Below are positions 1 to 7,276 of a stretch of DNA of 32,034 bases, in pieces (the stretch's first letter is position 1; the number at the start of each line of letters is the position of its first letter). The DNA comes from Bacteriovoracaceae bacterium (GTDB lineage: Bacteria > Bdellovibrionota > Bacteriovoracia > Bacteriovoracales > Bacteriovoracaceae). The DNA is taken from positions 1-32,034 of the forward strand of contig CANFVK010000012.1 of assembly GCA_947450475.1 (NCBI GenBank). The letters run 5' to 3'. Position numbers and translations under genes: made by a program. The notes below the pieces were generated by a model, which was not told the origin of the DNA, made no database searches, and saw nothing but the letters and a program-made list of their open reading frames with translations.

Positions 1-149
1 CTATCATTAAAGGTTCAGTTGAAGAGAAAGTTTTAAAACTTCAGGAAGAGAAAAAGCAACTCTTTCAAGATCTCTTATCTTCCGATGATGATGACCAAGT
101 TTTCTCCGGCCGATTAACAATGAAAGATTTTGAAATGTTATTTAGTTAG
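1..149 (+). CDS. SNF2/RapA-type helicase, C-terminal end (partial)
   Basis: The window opens inside this gene; 49 codons and the TAG stop at 147-149 are visible. The tail reads VEEKVLKLQEEKKQLFQDLL, followed by an acidic stretch (SSDDDD) and a final LTMKDFEMLF. The pattern 'EEK(V/I)L.LQE.K..L...LL' then 'L...D...LF' is the usual C-terminus of SWI2/SNF2-family ATP-dependent helicases (HepA/RapA-like), just after the helicase C-terminal domain. These proteins remodel protein-DNA or RNA polymerase complexes. The catalytic motifs lie outside the window, so the family call rests on the tail only. Its last 8 bases overlap the 3' end of the convergent ung gene. Confidence 0.75.
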   Translation, partial: IIKGSVEEKVLKLQEEKKQLFQDLLSSDDDDQVFSGRLTMKDFEMLFS

Positions 150-849
150 AAAAGGTAGAAAAGGTACCTGGCACCTTCCAATCAATGGGATTGATGCCTT
201 TTGATTTTAAAAACTCATTACATTTAGAAAAATGCTGACAACCAAAGTAGCCGCGATATGAAGAAAGTGGTGATGGGTGAACTGTTTTAAGCACACAATG
301 TTTTTTTTCATCAACACTTTTTGCTTTCTTTTGAGCAGGTGCGCCCCATAAAAGAAAGACAACGTTCTCTTTATGTTCATTAATTAAATCAATCACTCGA
401 TCTGTGAATTGATCCCATCCCAAATTTTTATGGGCCATGGGAGAGCCATCTTCAACAGTCAAAAGTGCGTTTAATAAAAGCACTCCTTCATTGGCCCACG
501 ATTCAAGATTGCCGTGAGTTGGTGGCAAAATTCCAAGATCGCTTTCGAGTTCTTTATAAATATTCACAAGCGATGGCGGAATCTTCACACCTTTTTGAAC
601 AGAGAAACACAGGCCGTGTGCTTGATTGGGCCCGTGATATGGATCTTGGCCAATAATCACTACTTTGATTTTATGAAAAGGAGTGAGGTTAAAAGCAGCG
701 AAAATATTTTCAGGCTTAGGATAAATGGTTTTACTTTCGTACTCTTTTTCTAGAGTCGCTTCGAGTTCTTTCATGTACGGCTTTTCAAACTCTGCGCCTA
801 GCAGTTTTTTCCAGGAAGGATCATGTAAATATTCGGTAAGGTCTTGCAT
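142..849 (-). CDS. ung: Uracil-DNA glycosylase, family 1
   Basis: Removes uracil from DNA as the first step of base-excision repair in the cytoplasm. The 235-residue product carries the family-1 hallmarks: the water-activating loop GQDPYHG at 67-73 (catalytic Asp69, like E. coli Asp64), the proline-rich loop PPSLVNIYKELESD at 91-104, LLLNALLTV at 124-132, and the minor-groove loop HPSPLSSYRG at 191-200 (His191, like E. coli His187). Family members usually end shortly after a 'PIDW' motif, here at 221-224. The remaining residues (VPGTFSTFSN) are encoded by a REP-type palindrome and adjoining sequence, so the repeat appears to have replaced the native stop. Its stop overlaps the helicase gene by 8 bp. 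The catalytic core is intact, so activity is expected. Confidence 0.97.
   Translation of the reverse strand: MQDLTEYLHDPSWKKLLGAEFEKPYMKELEATLEKEYESKTIYPKPENIFAAFNLTPFHKIKVVIIGQDPYHGPNQAHGLCFSVQKGVKIPPSLVNIYKELESDLGILPPTHGNLESWANEGVLLLNALLTVEDGSPMAHKNLGWDQFTDRVIDLINEHKENVVFLLWGAPAQKKAKSVDEKKHCVLKTVHPSPLSSYRGYFGCQHFSKCNEFLKSKGINPIDWKVPGTFSTFSN
160..177 (+). repeat. REP-like palindrome, copy 1 (inside ung 3' end)
   Basis: The sequence AAAGGTACCTGGCACCTT is an imperfect palindrome: AAAGGT pairs with ACCTTT-type sequence around a CCTGG centre. It also occurs at 4020, 9881 and 10666, with a decayed copy at 30684. Here it lies in coding sequence and supplies the last residues of Ung. A partial AAAAGGTAG stands just to its left. 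The RNA hairpin may also act at the end of the ung transcript. Confidence 0.85.
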
Positions 850-949
850 ATTAGAAGTCTCGTGAACCTTAGTGATTTAGTCAAGTAGCGCAAGTGGAAT
901 AAATAATGTTTTTGCTCAATTTTCCGAGAAGTCTTCGAATGGAGACACT

Positions 950-2962
950 ATGAGAAGTTTAATCATCATTGCAACGTTGCTAATTAATCTCAATGCGATT
1001 TGGGCAGAAGTGCCTGATCAAATGGAGGAGTTTAAACAAAACTGGAGCTACACTCCACTCATGGTGAGAAAAGAAGGAAATAAAACTGTAAGCGTGAAGC
1101 AATTTAAACGCTACTTGTGGATCAATAAAACTCCCGTATCCGTCGCTGAAACAAACTTCACTGTTTTAAAAAATTCAGAAGAGAAAATTAATCTTAAAAG
1201 TTTAAGTGAAACCATTCAAAAAAGTTTTCCTGAAAAAATACTTACTCCAAAAAATATTTCAAACGGTATTGAGCTCAACGGAAATTGGAAGAAAATTAAT
1301 CGCCAAATAAAAATGGATCTCATTAAAAAAGGTGATCATTTTATTGTCATCACAAGTTTTATGCGATCAGGTCTTGCTAAAAAACTAGAAAGTGAAATCC
1401 TGGAACTGCACTCCCTCCTTCGCACCTATGAAGAACCAAAAGAAAATAAAACTTCTTTTTTAGAATACATTTTTCCACAAGCTTATGCTCAAATTCTCAC
1501 GCAAGAGCAAATCAATGCAATTTTAAATGGTACCAACATCAACACACTCAACAATCCAAACGTAAATGTTAATGGCAACGTCAATGTAAACGGAAATGTG
1601 AATGTAGATACAGGAACAAACGCAAACTCGAACTGGAGTAATACTAATAACAACTTAAATAATCTCAATAACAACTTAGGCACAATTGGTGGCGATGCCA
1701 ATGCCAATTGGGCAAAAACAAATGATGTAATCAATACAAATTGGGCCGAGAGTAATAAAAACGCTGCAAAAGTGCTCGATCCTAATCATATGGCCAAACT
1801 TTCTTTCTATACTGCCGCAGGAGCAGCACTGGGCTCAATTTCAATGAACATAGCTGTTGCCGGAGTCAGTGCGGGAATAAGTTTTCTCTATGAACTTTTT
1901 ACTGGTGAGAAAAAGAAAAAACTCCAATGGGAAGATTTTCAAAAAGCTATTCAATCTTGGGATGATCAATTAAGTGACTTGGTTAAATACGAGCAGCTAG
2001 TGGATCAACTCATTGGCGCATTTGATTTTTTCTCCGATAAAAAACTAGGCAATGACTACATTAAAAATTTAAATATCGCCATGAGAGATATGCGTTTTGA
2101 TAGAGATATGCTGATGGAGCAATTCAAAGATACAAATAAGCCAACTGAGTGTCGTCGCATTTTCTACAATGCAGCTGATGAACTCGATCAAAAGCTCAAA
2201 GAATACGACAAGATCATTCAGTATGCGATTCAAAACAATATAAAAACCGATAAAAATGAAAATTATTTCTGTTCTCAACTAAAAGAAATGCAAAGAAAAA
2301 TTTTATCGGCCGAAAGTCAGATGCAAGATTTAAGACTTGCGATCTTAAAAGCTGAGAATCAATTCTACGACAAAACGACTGATAAAATTGATGATAAAAA
2401 AGATACGATGGAAAATATAAACGACAAAATCGCCAAAACTATTAAACGTCGTCAAGAATTTAACAAAGATACTAGTAAAAATCTCAAAGAAGCATATGAA
2501 AAAGAAAGAGATGAGTGGGTCGCTCAATGTTATGATGGAAAAAATGAAGATGGTGTACGCATCATGAAAGAAATTGACAGCGGATTTATCCACTTCTTTA
2601 AAGGAAAAGATAAATGTCGTGAAGCTTTTGATGGCAAAAATTCATTTAAGGATCGCGAAGCAAAAGCTCTAGCCACATTTGAAGCAGAAAATAAATTGCG
2701 TGAAGATTTATCTTTAAAGAGTAATCAAAATATCGATGTGAAACTCTCTGAAGAACAAATGAGCTGGCTAACTCGAGTCCACATGGATGCTTATTGCTAT
2801 CAATTTGCTCATGACGATTCTAAAAAAATGCCAGCAAAGTGCAGTCAATTTCCTGAGCTTCTCTACTCGCTTAGTCTCTCGCGAGGTTTTGATAAAGCTA
2901 AGGCTGCCTATGAATCGAAATGCCAAGAGAGATATTTGGCGGGACTTGAAAAACTAAAATAG
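950..2962 (+). CDS. Secreted Asn-rich/coiled-coil protein of unknown function
   Basis: I do not recognise a family. The 670-residue product has a clear Sec signal peptide (MRSLIIIATLLINLNAIWA, cleavage near 19/20). An N-terminal region of about 165 residues leads to a low-complexity Asn-rich linker at about 189-268, with a hexapeptide repeat (NVNVNG) at 204-220. A Gly/Ala-rich hydrophobic stretch at about 286-316 could be a membrane segment. The rest is helical and highly charged, with likely coiled coil at about 405-520. Seven cysteines lie in the C-terminal half (401, 441, 527, 556, 616, 631, 658), compatible with disulfides outside the cytoplasm. The start is supported by GGAG at 941-944. 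The gene stands alone and converges on the next gene, with 8 bp between stops. Confidence 0.85.
   Translation: MRSLIIIATLLINLNAIWAEVPDQMEEFKQNWSYTPLMVRKEGNKTVSVKQFKRYLWINKTPVSVAETNFTVLKNSEEKINLKSLSETIQKSFPEKILTPKNISNGIELNGNWKKINRQIKMDLIKKGDHFIVITSFMRSGLAKKLESEILELHSLLRTYEEPKENKTSFLEYIFPQAYAQILTQEQINAILNGTNINTLNNPNVNVNGNVNVNGNVNVDTGTNANSNWSNTNNNLNNLNNNLGTIGGDANANWAKTNDVINTNWAESNKNAAKVLDPNHMAKLSFYTAAGAALGSISMNIAVAGVSAGISFLYELFTGEKKKKLQWEDFQKAIQSWDDQLSDLVKYEQLVDQLIGAFDFFSDKKLGNDYIKNLNIAMRDMRFDRDMLMEQFKDTNKPTECRRIFYNAADELDQKLKEYDKIIQYAIQNNIKTDKNENYFCSQLKEMQRKILSAESQMQDLRLAILKAENQFYDKTTDKIDDKKDTMENINDKIAKTIKRRQEFNKDTSKNLKEAYEKERDEWVAQCYDGKNEDGVRIMKEIDSGFIHFFKGKDKCREAFDGKNSFKDREAKALATFEAENKLREDLSLKSNQNIDVKLSEEQMSWLTRVHMDAYCYQFAHDDSKKMPAKCSQFPELLYSLSLSRGFDKAKAAYESKCQERYLAGLEKLK
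1559..1609 (+). repeat. In-frame hexapeptide repeat (NVNVNG) tract
   Basis: About three 18-base units encode NVNVNG/NVNVNG/NVNVD inside the secreted protein. The units differ at third codon positions (aacgtaaatgtt, aacgtcaatgta, aatgtgaatgta), so protein sequence rather than recent DNA slippage appears to be conserved. Confidence 0.8.
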
Positions 2963-2970
2963 AATCCTTT

Positions 2971-4005
2971 CTAATAGCGAATTCTTTTCCAAAAATCACT
3001 TGGTTTTTCCCAGGAGCTCTCTTCAAGCCTTGCTTGCAGAAACTGATGCTCAACTGGAGTGAGGGCCGATTCTTCTAAAACTTTGTACACTTCAGAGCTT
3101 TGTCCAGATAATTCAAGAGCGCGGATTAAAAAAAAGTATCCCGTGAGCGAGTGTGGGAAGCGATCAATGAGCTCAATGGAATCACTGATGACTCCTTCAA
3201 AATCACCGCGAGAGATATTTCTCCAAAAAGAAATTTCAACTAAATCTTCAATGGGCGAGTTTAGGTTGTTATCGATATTAGCCGAGAGTTTATCATCCAT
3301 GCGATCAAGCGCACTCCCTACTCGCTTAAGCTCATTCATTTTTAGCTGAATCACTTCTTCCGGAACAGGAGGATCCGAATTGAGCATTACCCATAACTCT
3401 TCACCAAGCTCTTGCTCAAGTCCCAAAAGTTCTTCACGATCATAATTTGAAATTGAAATTAGCGCTGCTTCTCTTCTGGTTACAACATCTGTTGTTAAGT
3501 TGAAGCTTGCCAGATCTTGAAGAATCGAATTGAAATCATAATCATCTACTTTTTCTTGAAATTTGTTTTCTTTTAAAAGAAGAATTACAAGCTTAGCTTT
3601 TCTAGCTTTGAAATTTTCCGCATCTCGAATGATTAATTCTTCAGCGATATTTAATACTGATTCAAGTTCAAGTGTAGTCATAGAATCTATTTTATTCATT
3701 TTTACATCAAGAAGCTCTTCTAAGTTGGTTGTCTCGACAGACTTGAGATCCAAATCAATTTTTTGCTCAGGATTTTTTTGAAATACATTAATAGGTTTTT
3801 CCAAAGGAGCCGTTATGTTTTTCCTTACCCCATTTATTGAAATTTCCTTAAGCGTAAGCGGAATATTTTCCCGTTTAGGCGGCTTTCCCCCAATAAAAAA
3901 AAGCACCAACCACGACAAAACCATCATGATGAGAACAATAATCAGAACTTTTTTGTATCGATAAAAATACTCTTCGATAAGCGCCTCCCCTATCTTCTTC
4001 TGCAA
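2971..4005 (-). CDS. Membrane-anchored helical-repeat (TPR-like) protein, unknown function
   Basis: 344 residues with one N-terminal membrane segment (about 19-39, VLIIVLIMMVLSWLVLFFIGG). A linker and an all-helical remainder follow, which looks like degenerate tetratricopeptide repeats, for example 'AENFKARKAKLVILLLKENKFQEK' type helices near 130-155 and 'YFFLIRALELSGQSSEVYKVLEES' type near 290-313. Such proteins usually act as scaffolds on the periplasmic or cytoplasmic face. The start is uncertain: the codon at 4003-4005 is TTG with only a weak GGGA upstream, and the next ATG lies inside the membrane segment. A strong AGGGGAGG falls just inside the predicted coding region, but no ATG, GTG or TTG follows it at proper spacing. 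A REP copy lies directly upstream. Confidence 0.75.
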   Translation of the reverse strand: MQKKIGEALIEEYFYRYKKVLIIVLIMMVLSWLVLFFIGGKPPKRENIPLTLKEISINGVRKNITAPLEKPINVFQKNPEQKIDLDLKSVETTNLEELLDVKMNKIDSMTTLELESVLNIAEELIIRDAENFKARKAKLVILLLKENKFQEKVDDYDFNSILQDLASFNLTTDVVTRREAALISISNYDREELLGLEQELGEELWVMLNSDPPVPEEVIQLKMNELKRVGSALDRMDDKLSANIDNNLNSPIEDLVEISFWRNISRGDFEGVISDSIELIDRFPHSLTGYFFLIRALELSGQSSEVYKVLEESALTPVEHQFLQARLEESSWEKPSDFWKRIRY

Positions 4006-4019
4006 ATAAGATTCCCAAT

Positions 4020-4050
4020 AGGTGCCAGGTACCTTTGAGGAAGCGGGGTG
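4020..4050 (-). repeat. REP-like element, copy 2, with 3' extension
   Basis: Read on the plus strand it is AGGTGCCAGGTACCTTT followed by GAGGAAGCGGGGTG. The palindrome is the same as at 9881 and 10666 in opposite orientation. The extension (TTTGWGGAWGCG) is shared with the copies at 9881 and 30684, so the repeated unit is longer than the hairpin. It lies just upstream of the gene at 2971-4005. Confidence 0.85.
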
Positions 4051-4169
4051 GCGAATAGTATTTTAATTTTTTCCAGATTTTTAATTGAACTGCATTAACA
4101 TATTCGAAAATTCGATACTTTAGTTTCATCTTGTCTTCAGGTCATTTGTAATATCTTCATTAAAGTTGA

Positions 4170-4439
4170 ATTTTATACATACAAGGTATATACAGGGGTG
4201 AGGTCTTTAGATTTAAAAGTCTGAAATTTAAAATATGGCCAAAAGATCATTTACCTCCACATGTTCACGTTATTGGCCCTGATGGTCATGCTAAGGTAAA
4301 TATCGAAACTTTAGAGGTAATATTTTCTGAGGGATATTCTGCAAAGGATATTTTTTCTATTCAACAGCAAATTTTTAAAAGAAAAATTAAAATTCTAGAA
4401 AATTGGGAGCACTATCATGGCAAAAATAAAACTCGCTAA
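4170..4439 (+). CDS. DUF4160-domain protein (toxin-like), start codon unclear
   Basis: The open frame ending at the TAA of 4437-4439 reads VFRFKSLKFKIWPKDHLPPH, then VHVIGPDGHAKVNIETLEVI and a helical tail ending near ILENWEHYHG. The 'F....D.LPPHVHV' core and the 'I...R..IL..WE' tail are typical of DUF4160, a small domain often found in toxin-antitoxin-like pairs. Its last 23 bases overlap the start of the antitoxin-like gene, which suggests translational coupling. The start is odd: no ATG, GTG or TTG lies in frame between the upstream stop at 4167-4169 and the domain. A good ribosome-binding sequence (GGGGTGAGG, 4195-4203) precedes it, but the in-frame codons at proper spacing are AGA and TTT. 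Either a rare start is used (ATT at 4170, ATA or CTG at 4221) or the start has been lost. Coordinates give the maximal open frame. Confidence 0.6.
   Translation: MLYIQGIYRGEVFRFKSLKFKIWPKDHLPPHVHVIGPDGHAKVNIETLEVIFSEGYSAKDIFSIQQQIFKRKIKILENWEHYHGKNKTR
4174..4190. promoter_or_regulatory. Inverted repeat TATAC-N7-GTATA, possible antitoxin operator
   Basis: Perfect 5-base arms separated by 7 bases, in AT-rich DNA directly in front of the DUF4160/ribbon-helix-helix pair. Ribbon-helix-helix antitoxins commonly repress their own operon by binding short inverted repeats at the promoter. The site is a candidate by position only; arms this short can arise by chance. Confidence 0.3.
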
Positions 4440-4686
4440 AAAAAACGCCCTTTCACCAGATGAATTTGAAGCAAAATATGCCAAAGAAAGAATTAGCATT
4501 TGGTTAGATGAAGACCTGCTCGACGAAATCAGAAAAATTGCCAAAGAAAATGATAAAAAATATCAAACGCTCATTAATGAAATACTACGCTCGTATGCCT
4601 TTTCAAATAAATCAAAAAACATAAGTAAAATTATTAATAAAATGAATCAAGCGATTGATGATCTAAAGAAGATGCAAATCGATTAG
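4417..4686 (+). CDS. Ribbon-helix-helix antitoxin-like protein (BrnA/CopG type)
   Basis: 89 residues. After a Lys-rich start comes a beta-strand-like segment RISIWLDEDLLDEIRKIAKE (25-44) and KYQTLINEILRSY (50-62), the strand-helix-helix layout of MetJ/Arc/CopG-type antitoxins. The 'ISIWLDEDLLDEI...A......YQTLIN.IL' pattern resembles the BrnA protein encoded at 8690-8929. It probably binds operator DNA as a dimer and neutralises the preceding DUF4160 protein, whose reading frame it overlaps by 23 bp. The tail after residue 63 is a charged helix that could contact the partner. Its TAG stop overlaps the stop of the convergent YcaO gene by 4 bp. Confidence 0.75.
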   Translation: MAKIKLAKKNALSPDEFEAKYAKERISIWLDEDLLDEIRKIAKENDKKYQTLINEILRSYAFSNKSKNISKIINKMNQAIDDLKKMQID

Positions 4687-5567
4687 AACATGAAGAAAGT
4701 GTGGTCGGTTTCTGAGTCGGGGTATGATCCTTCAAAAAGATATCGCCAAACCCTAGTATACTGAGACCAATCCCCTCTAATTTCTTTATCACATATTAAT
4801 TTAGGATTTTTTAAAACTGATCTTGGTGCATTCATTATTTTAGAATTAAATAATTCTTTTCCTACTTGCGATGAAAAAAAAACTATCCGTTTATCCGAGA
4901 TGTCTTTGAAATCAAAAAAATTCATTTTGATAGAATTTAATTTACTCAACACCCTTTGATTTCTCCCTAACTCTATAAGCGCATGTTCAAAACTTTTTTC
5001 TAAAGAGTATTCGGCTGCAAATGAATACAAAAAATGATCATTCATTTTATATGAAATTAAAGAAATCTTAACATTTTTTATCGGTGTTATTATCTCAAAG
5101 TGAAGTAAGTCTTTAATCAATGTTGAATGGTTAACAATAGGTAAATTTCCCCTCCAAAATTCATGAAGCGCCCATCGCTCACTCCCCTCAAGAATTGCCT
5201 TTTCTCTTGCAATCTTGGGTGTAAAACTCGGAAATGCGGCCATTCCAGTTGTCGACGGATTTTCATCAAATCGAAATTCTTTTTGATTTGAATCATCTGC
5301 ACTAGTATAAAACGCCCATCGCTCTAATGCTTCCGAAATAGCCTTATAAGTGGCAATGTTTTTAAACTTGCTTGCCCCTGCACCATCTCTGTTGCCATAA
5401 ATTTCAGAAATTGAAACCCAACTTGGTCTCAATTCTTTTTTTAATGAGCACACAGCCTCAAAATAAGTATGACCCGAAAGAAGATCTACTTTATAAAATT
5501 CAGGCAAGTCGATAATATTATTTTCAATTAAAAGATTACGATACTTCCAGGGTGCAAGTGAAATCAT
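4683..5567 (-). CDS. YcaO-like domain protein (peptide backbone-modifying ATPase candidate)
   Basis: YcaO enzymes use ATP to activate peptide amides, forming azolines, thioamides or amidines in RiPP natural products, or modifying proteins. In this 294-residue protein three YcaO signatures appear in order. The first is GNRDGAGASKF at 58-68 followed by AISEALERW at 76-84 (Glu79, Glu82). The second is AREKAILEGSERWALHEFW at 120-138 (Glu127, Glu130). The third is EHALIELGRNQR at 194-205 (Glu199, Arg202). Conserved Glu pairs of this kind bind ATP-magnesium in the family. It is shorter than the usual roughly 400 residues and lacks the proline-rich C-terminus of azoline-forming cyclodehydratases; no partner (E1-like) protein lies nearby. 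It is the last gene of the peptide-SBP5-YcaO operon, 2 bp after the binding-protein gene. Substrate unknown; the encoded small peptide is the obvious candidate. Confidence 0.72.
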   Translation of the reverse strand: MISLAPWKYRNLLIENNIIDLPEFYKVDLLSGHTYFEAVCSLKKELRPSWVSISEIYGNRDGAGASKFKNIATYKAISEALERWAFYTSADDSNQKEFRFDENPSTTGMAAFPSFTPKIAREKAILEGSERWALHEFWRGNLPIVNHSTLIKDLLHFEIITPIKNVKISLISYKMNDHFLYSFAAEYSLEKSFEHALIELGRNQRVLSKLNSIKMNFFDFKDISDKRIVFFSSQVGKELFNSKIMNAPRSVLKNPKLICDKEIRGDWSQYTRVWRYLFEGSYPDSETDHTFFMF

Positions 5568-5569
5568 TA

Positions 5570-7072
5570 TTAATCTAAGCCCAGAAATTGAAAATCAATA
5601 GGGTTTAAAGATAAATTTAACTTTGTTATGTCTATTTTACTGCTCTTTTTAATCCAAAACCCTTGTGAATAGTGTCGTATCGGCCATATTATTGCTTGAT
5701 CCCACAATTCTTTATTAATTTCTTGAACATTGAATTCACGCTTTTCTAATAACTTTAAAATATTTCCATTTGAATCCGGTAATTGAATTCCATGTTTAGA
5801 CAAAAACATAAATTTTATATCATCATATGGGTCTGCTATATCAATCCCAGTTCCCAAGTATTGTAAATCAAAAATTTTTTCTTCATCTTCAAATTTTTCA
5901 GGATAATCTTTATAGGCAAATTGAACTGATAATTCACCACAAAATTTTTCAAAGCCTAATTTATATATTTCTCCTAAATCGAGCTTCTCTTTATTCTTTG
6001 CAGATTTTAATGGTTTAAAAAAAGGTGGCATAGTTATTAGACTGACTTTAGGTATTTGATTGTATAGCTCTGAATCTTTAAATTCTGAGACCCCCTTAAT
6101 ACTCAAAGGAAAAAAAGATTTGGTTGCCTCGTAACCCGCCTTTTTGAGATTTTTATAAAACAAATTACGTAACGATTTTCTTATTGTGGAGCTTGAATAA
6201 ATACTATCGGGATTATTCCACTTCATTATTTTTACATATACTATGTTTGAATCTTCCAGAGTTGAGGCATAATGCCATTCATCTTCATCTACAAGGTAAT
6301 TCAATCGCTCTCGCAAGATTATATCTGATCTTAAAACCTGATCTGGATCGGTTGAAAAATTAAATTCGATTGTATCTATTTTTTTATCATAGTTAACTTT
6401 AGGCTGATTTTTTCTTAACTTTAATTCAAAATGTTCATTATCCCACTTCGAAATTTCATATAACCCCGAAGAAATTGTATTCTTTTTATTCAACCATTTA
6501 CCATCATCATCAAACTGAGATGGATGCACAATAGAATAAAAACCAAACGAAACTTTTTCCAAAAAATTTGGCATTGGCTTAATAAATGAAAATACTAATT
6601 TATTTTCAGTTATCTCAATTCCTTCTAAATTGTCATTCATACTCTTTAATTTATGAAAACCTTTTAAGTATTCTAAGAAACCTGACTTAGAATCCGATTT
6701 GTTTTTAACCAAAACCAATCTTTTAAATGTTTTTAAAACTATTTGAGGTGTGATTTTGTCGCCATTTGCGAAAGTTAAATCATTATTTAATGTTAATTTC
6801 CAAATATCCTTTTCAGAGTTACTTTCCCATGATTGGGCAATCTGAGGGGTAACTTTTCCATTTTCATATAGAGATACAAGAGAAGCATAAACTGATCTCA
6901 TCGTTACGTGATGAACATTTAAATCATAGTCCAATGGATCAGTTGACTCTGGTTTGAACCTCATCCAAACTATAATTTTCTTTTCTCTAGAATTATTAGA
7001 CATATAAAAAACGCCAATTGATATAAATGATATTAAAATAAAATAAATTATTGTCCTTTTAGAGTTCCACAT
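5570..7072 (-). CDS. Membrane-anchored family-5 solute (peptide)-binding protein
   Basis: 500 residues, the length of OppA/DppA-type binding proteins. An N-terminal hydrophobic segment (about 7-24) without a lipobox cysteine should anchor or export it to the periplasm. The SBP5 start pattern is clear: KPESTDPLDYD (40-50), RSVYASLVSLYENGKVTPQI (59-78), QSWE and then W.L.L...L.F..GD.IT. Family members bind oligopeptides and usually deliver them to an ABC permease or act as sensory co-receptors. No permease or ATPase gene is nearby, so a sensing or scavenging role for the small peptide encoded just upstream is inferred. Its ATG lies 25 bp inside that peptide gene, and YcaO follows after 2 bp, so the three genes should be co-transcribed and translationally coupled. 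Confidence 0.85.
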   Translation of the reverse strand: MWNSKRTIIYFILISFISIGVFYMSNNSREKKIIVWMRFKPESTDPLDYDLNVHHVTMRSVYASLVSLYENGKVTPQIAQSWESNSEKDIWKLTLNNDLTFANGDKITPQIVLKTFKRLVLVKNKSDSKSGFLEYLKGFHKLKSMNDNLEGIEITENKLVFSFIKPMPNFLEKVSFGFYSIVHPSQFDDDGKWLNKKNTISSGLYEISKWDNEHFELKLRKNQPKVNYDKKIDTIEFNFSTDPDQVLRSDIILRERLNYLVDEDEWHYASTLEDSNIVYVKIMKWNNPDSIYSSSTIRKSLRNLFYKNLKKAGYEATKSFFPLSIKGVSEFKDSELYNQIPKVSLITMPPFFKPLKSAKNKEKLDLGEIYKLGFEKFCGELSVQFAYKDYPEKFEDEEKIFDLQYLGTGIDIADPYDDIKFMFLSKHGIQLPDSNGNILKLLEKREFNVQEINKELWDQAIIWPIRHYSQGFWIKKSSKIDITKLNLSLNPIDFQFLGLD

Positions 7073-7218
7073 GACCTGTTTCCACCATTTTTGTCACCTG
7101 TCGCATCAGTAGTTTCTTTTGTTGCTCTATTCACATTCACATCAACCTTTGCGGCCATGGCTTTCGCTCCAATCAAAGACAATAAAATAACCAAAATAGC
7201 ACTAAGTGATTTTTTCAT
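7048..7218 (-). CDS. Small secreted peptide precursor (56 aa), operon leader gene
   Basis: The reading frame runs from ATG (7216-7218) to TAA (7048-7050). It is preceded by GGGGAG at ideal spacing (7224-7229, five bases before the ATG). The product begins MKKSLSAILVILLSLIGAKA, a classic signal peptide with Ala-x-Ala cleavage options after residue 20 or 22. The rest, about 34 residues, is hydrophilic and rich in Thr, Asn, Lys and Gly, with one cysteine (Cys50) in GGNRSCGTLKGQ (45-56). The gene overlaps the SBP5 gene by 25 bp. A short exported peptide followed by a peptide-binding protein and a YcaO protein suggests a signal or RiPP precursor; this is inference. A non-specific small periplasmic protein is the alternative. 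I know of no matching family. Confidence 0.7.
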   Translation of the reverse strand: MKKSLSAILVILLSLIGAKAMAAKVDVNVNRATKETTDATGDKNGGNRSCGTLKGQ

Positions 7219-7223
7219 ACAGA

Positions 7224-7229
7224 CTCCCC
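7224..7229 (-). promoter_or_regulatory. Strong ribosome-binding site of the small peptide gene
   Basis: GGGGAG on the minus strand ends five bases before the ATG at 7218. It is stronger than the sites seen before most genes in the window, and it is the main support for translation of the 56-codon frame. Confidence 0.75.
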
Positions 7230-7276
7230 AAAATTCTAATTGTGGTTAATATAAAGACATTACTAATTAATTACGA

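Noticed and set aside
465..753. Plus-strand open frames opposite ung
   Set aside because: They lie wholly inside a clear ung gene on the other strand and show no protein-like family motif.
1489..1734. Minus-strand frame opposite the Asn-rich linker, with a hydrophobic translation
   Set aside because: Antisense of Asn/Val-rich codons gives Phe/Leu/Val runs; it is a composition artefact.
3875..4129. 84-codon minus-strand frame running through REP copy 2
   Set aside because: It overlaps the membrane-anchored gene in another frame, and its translation is low-complexity and without family features.
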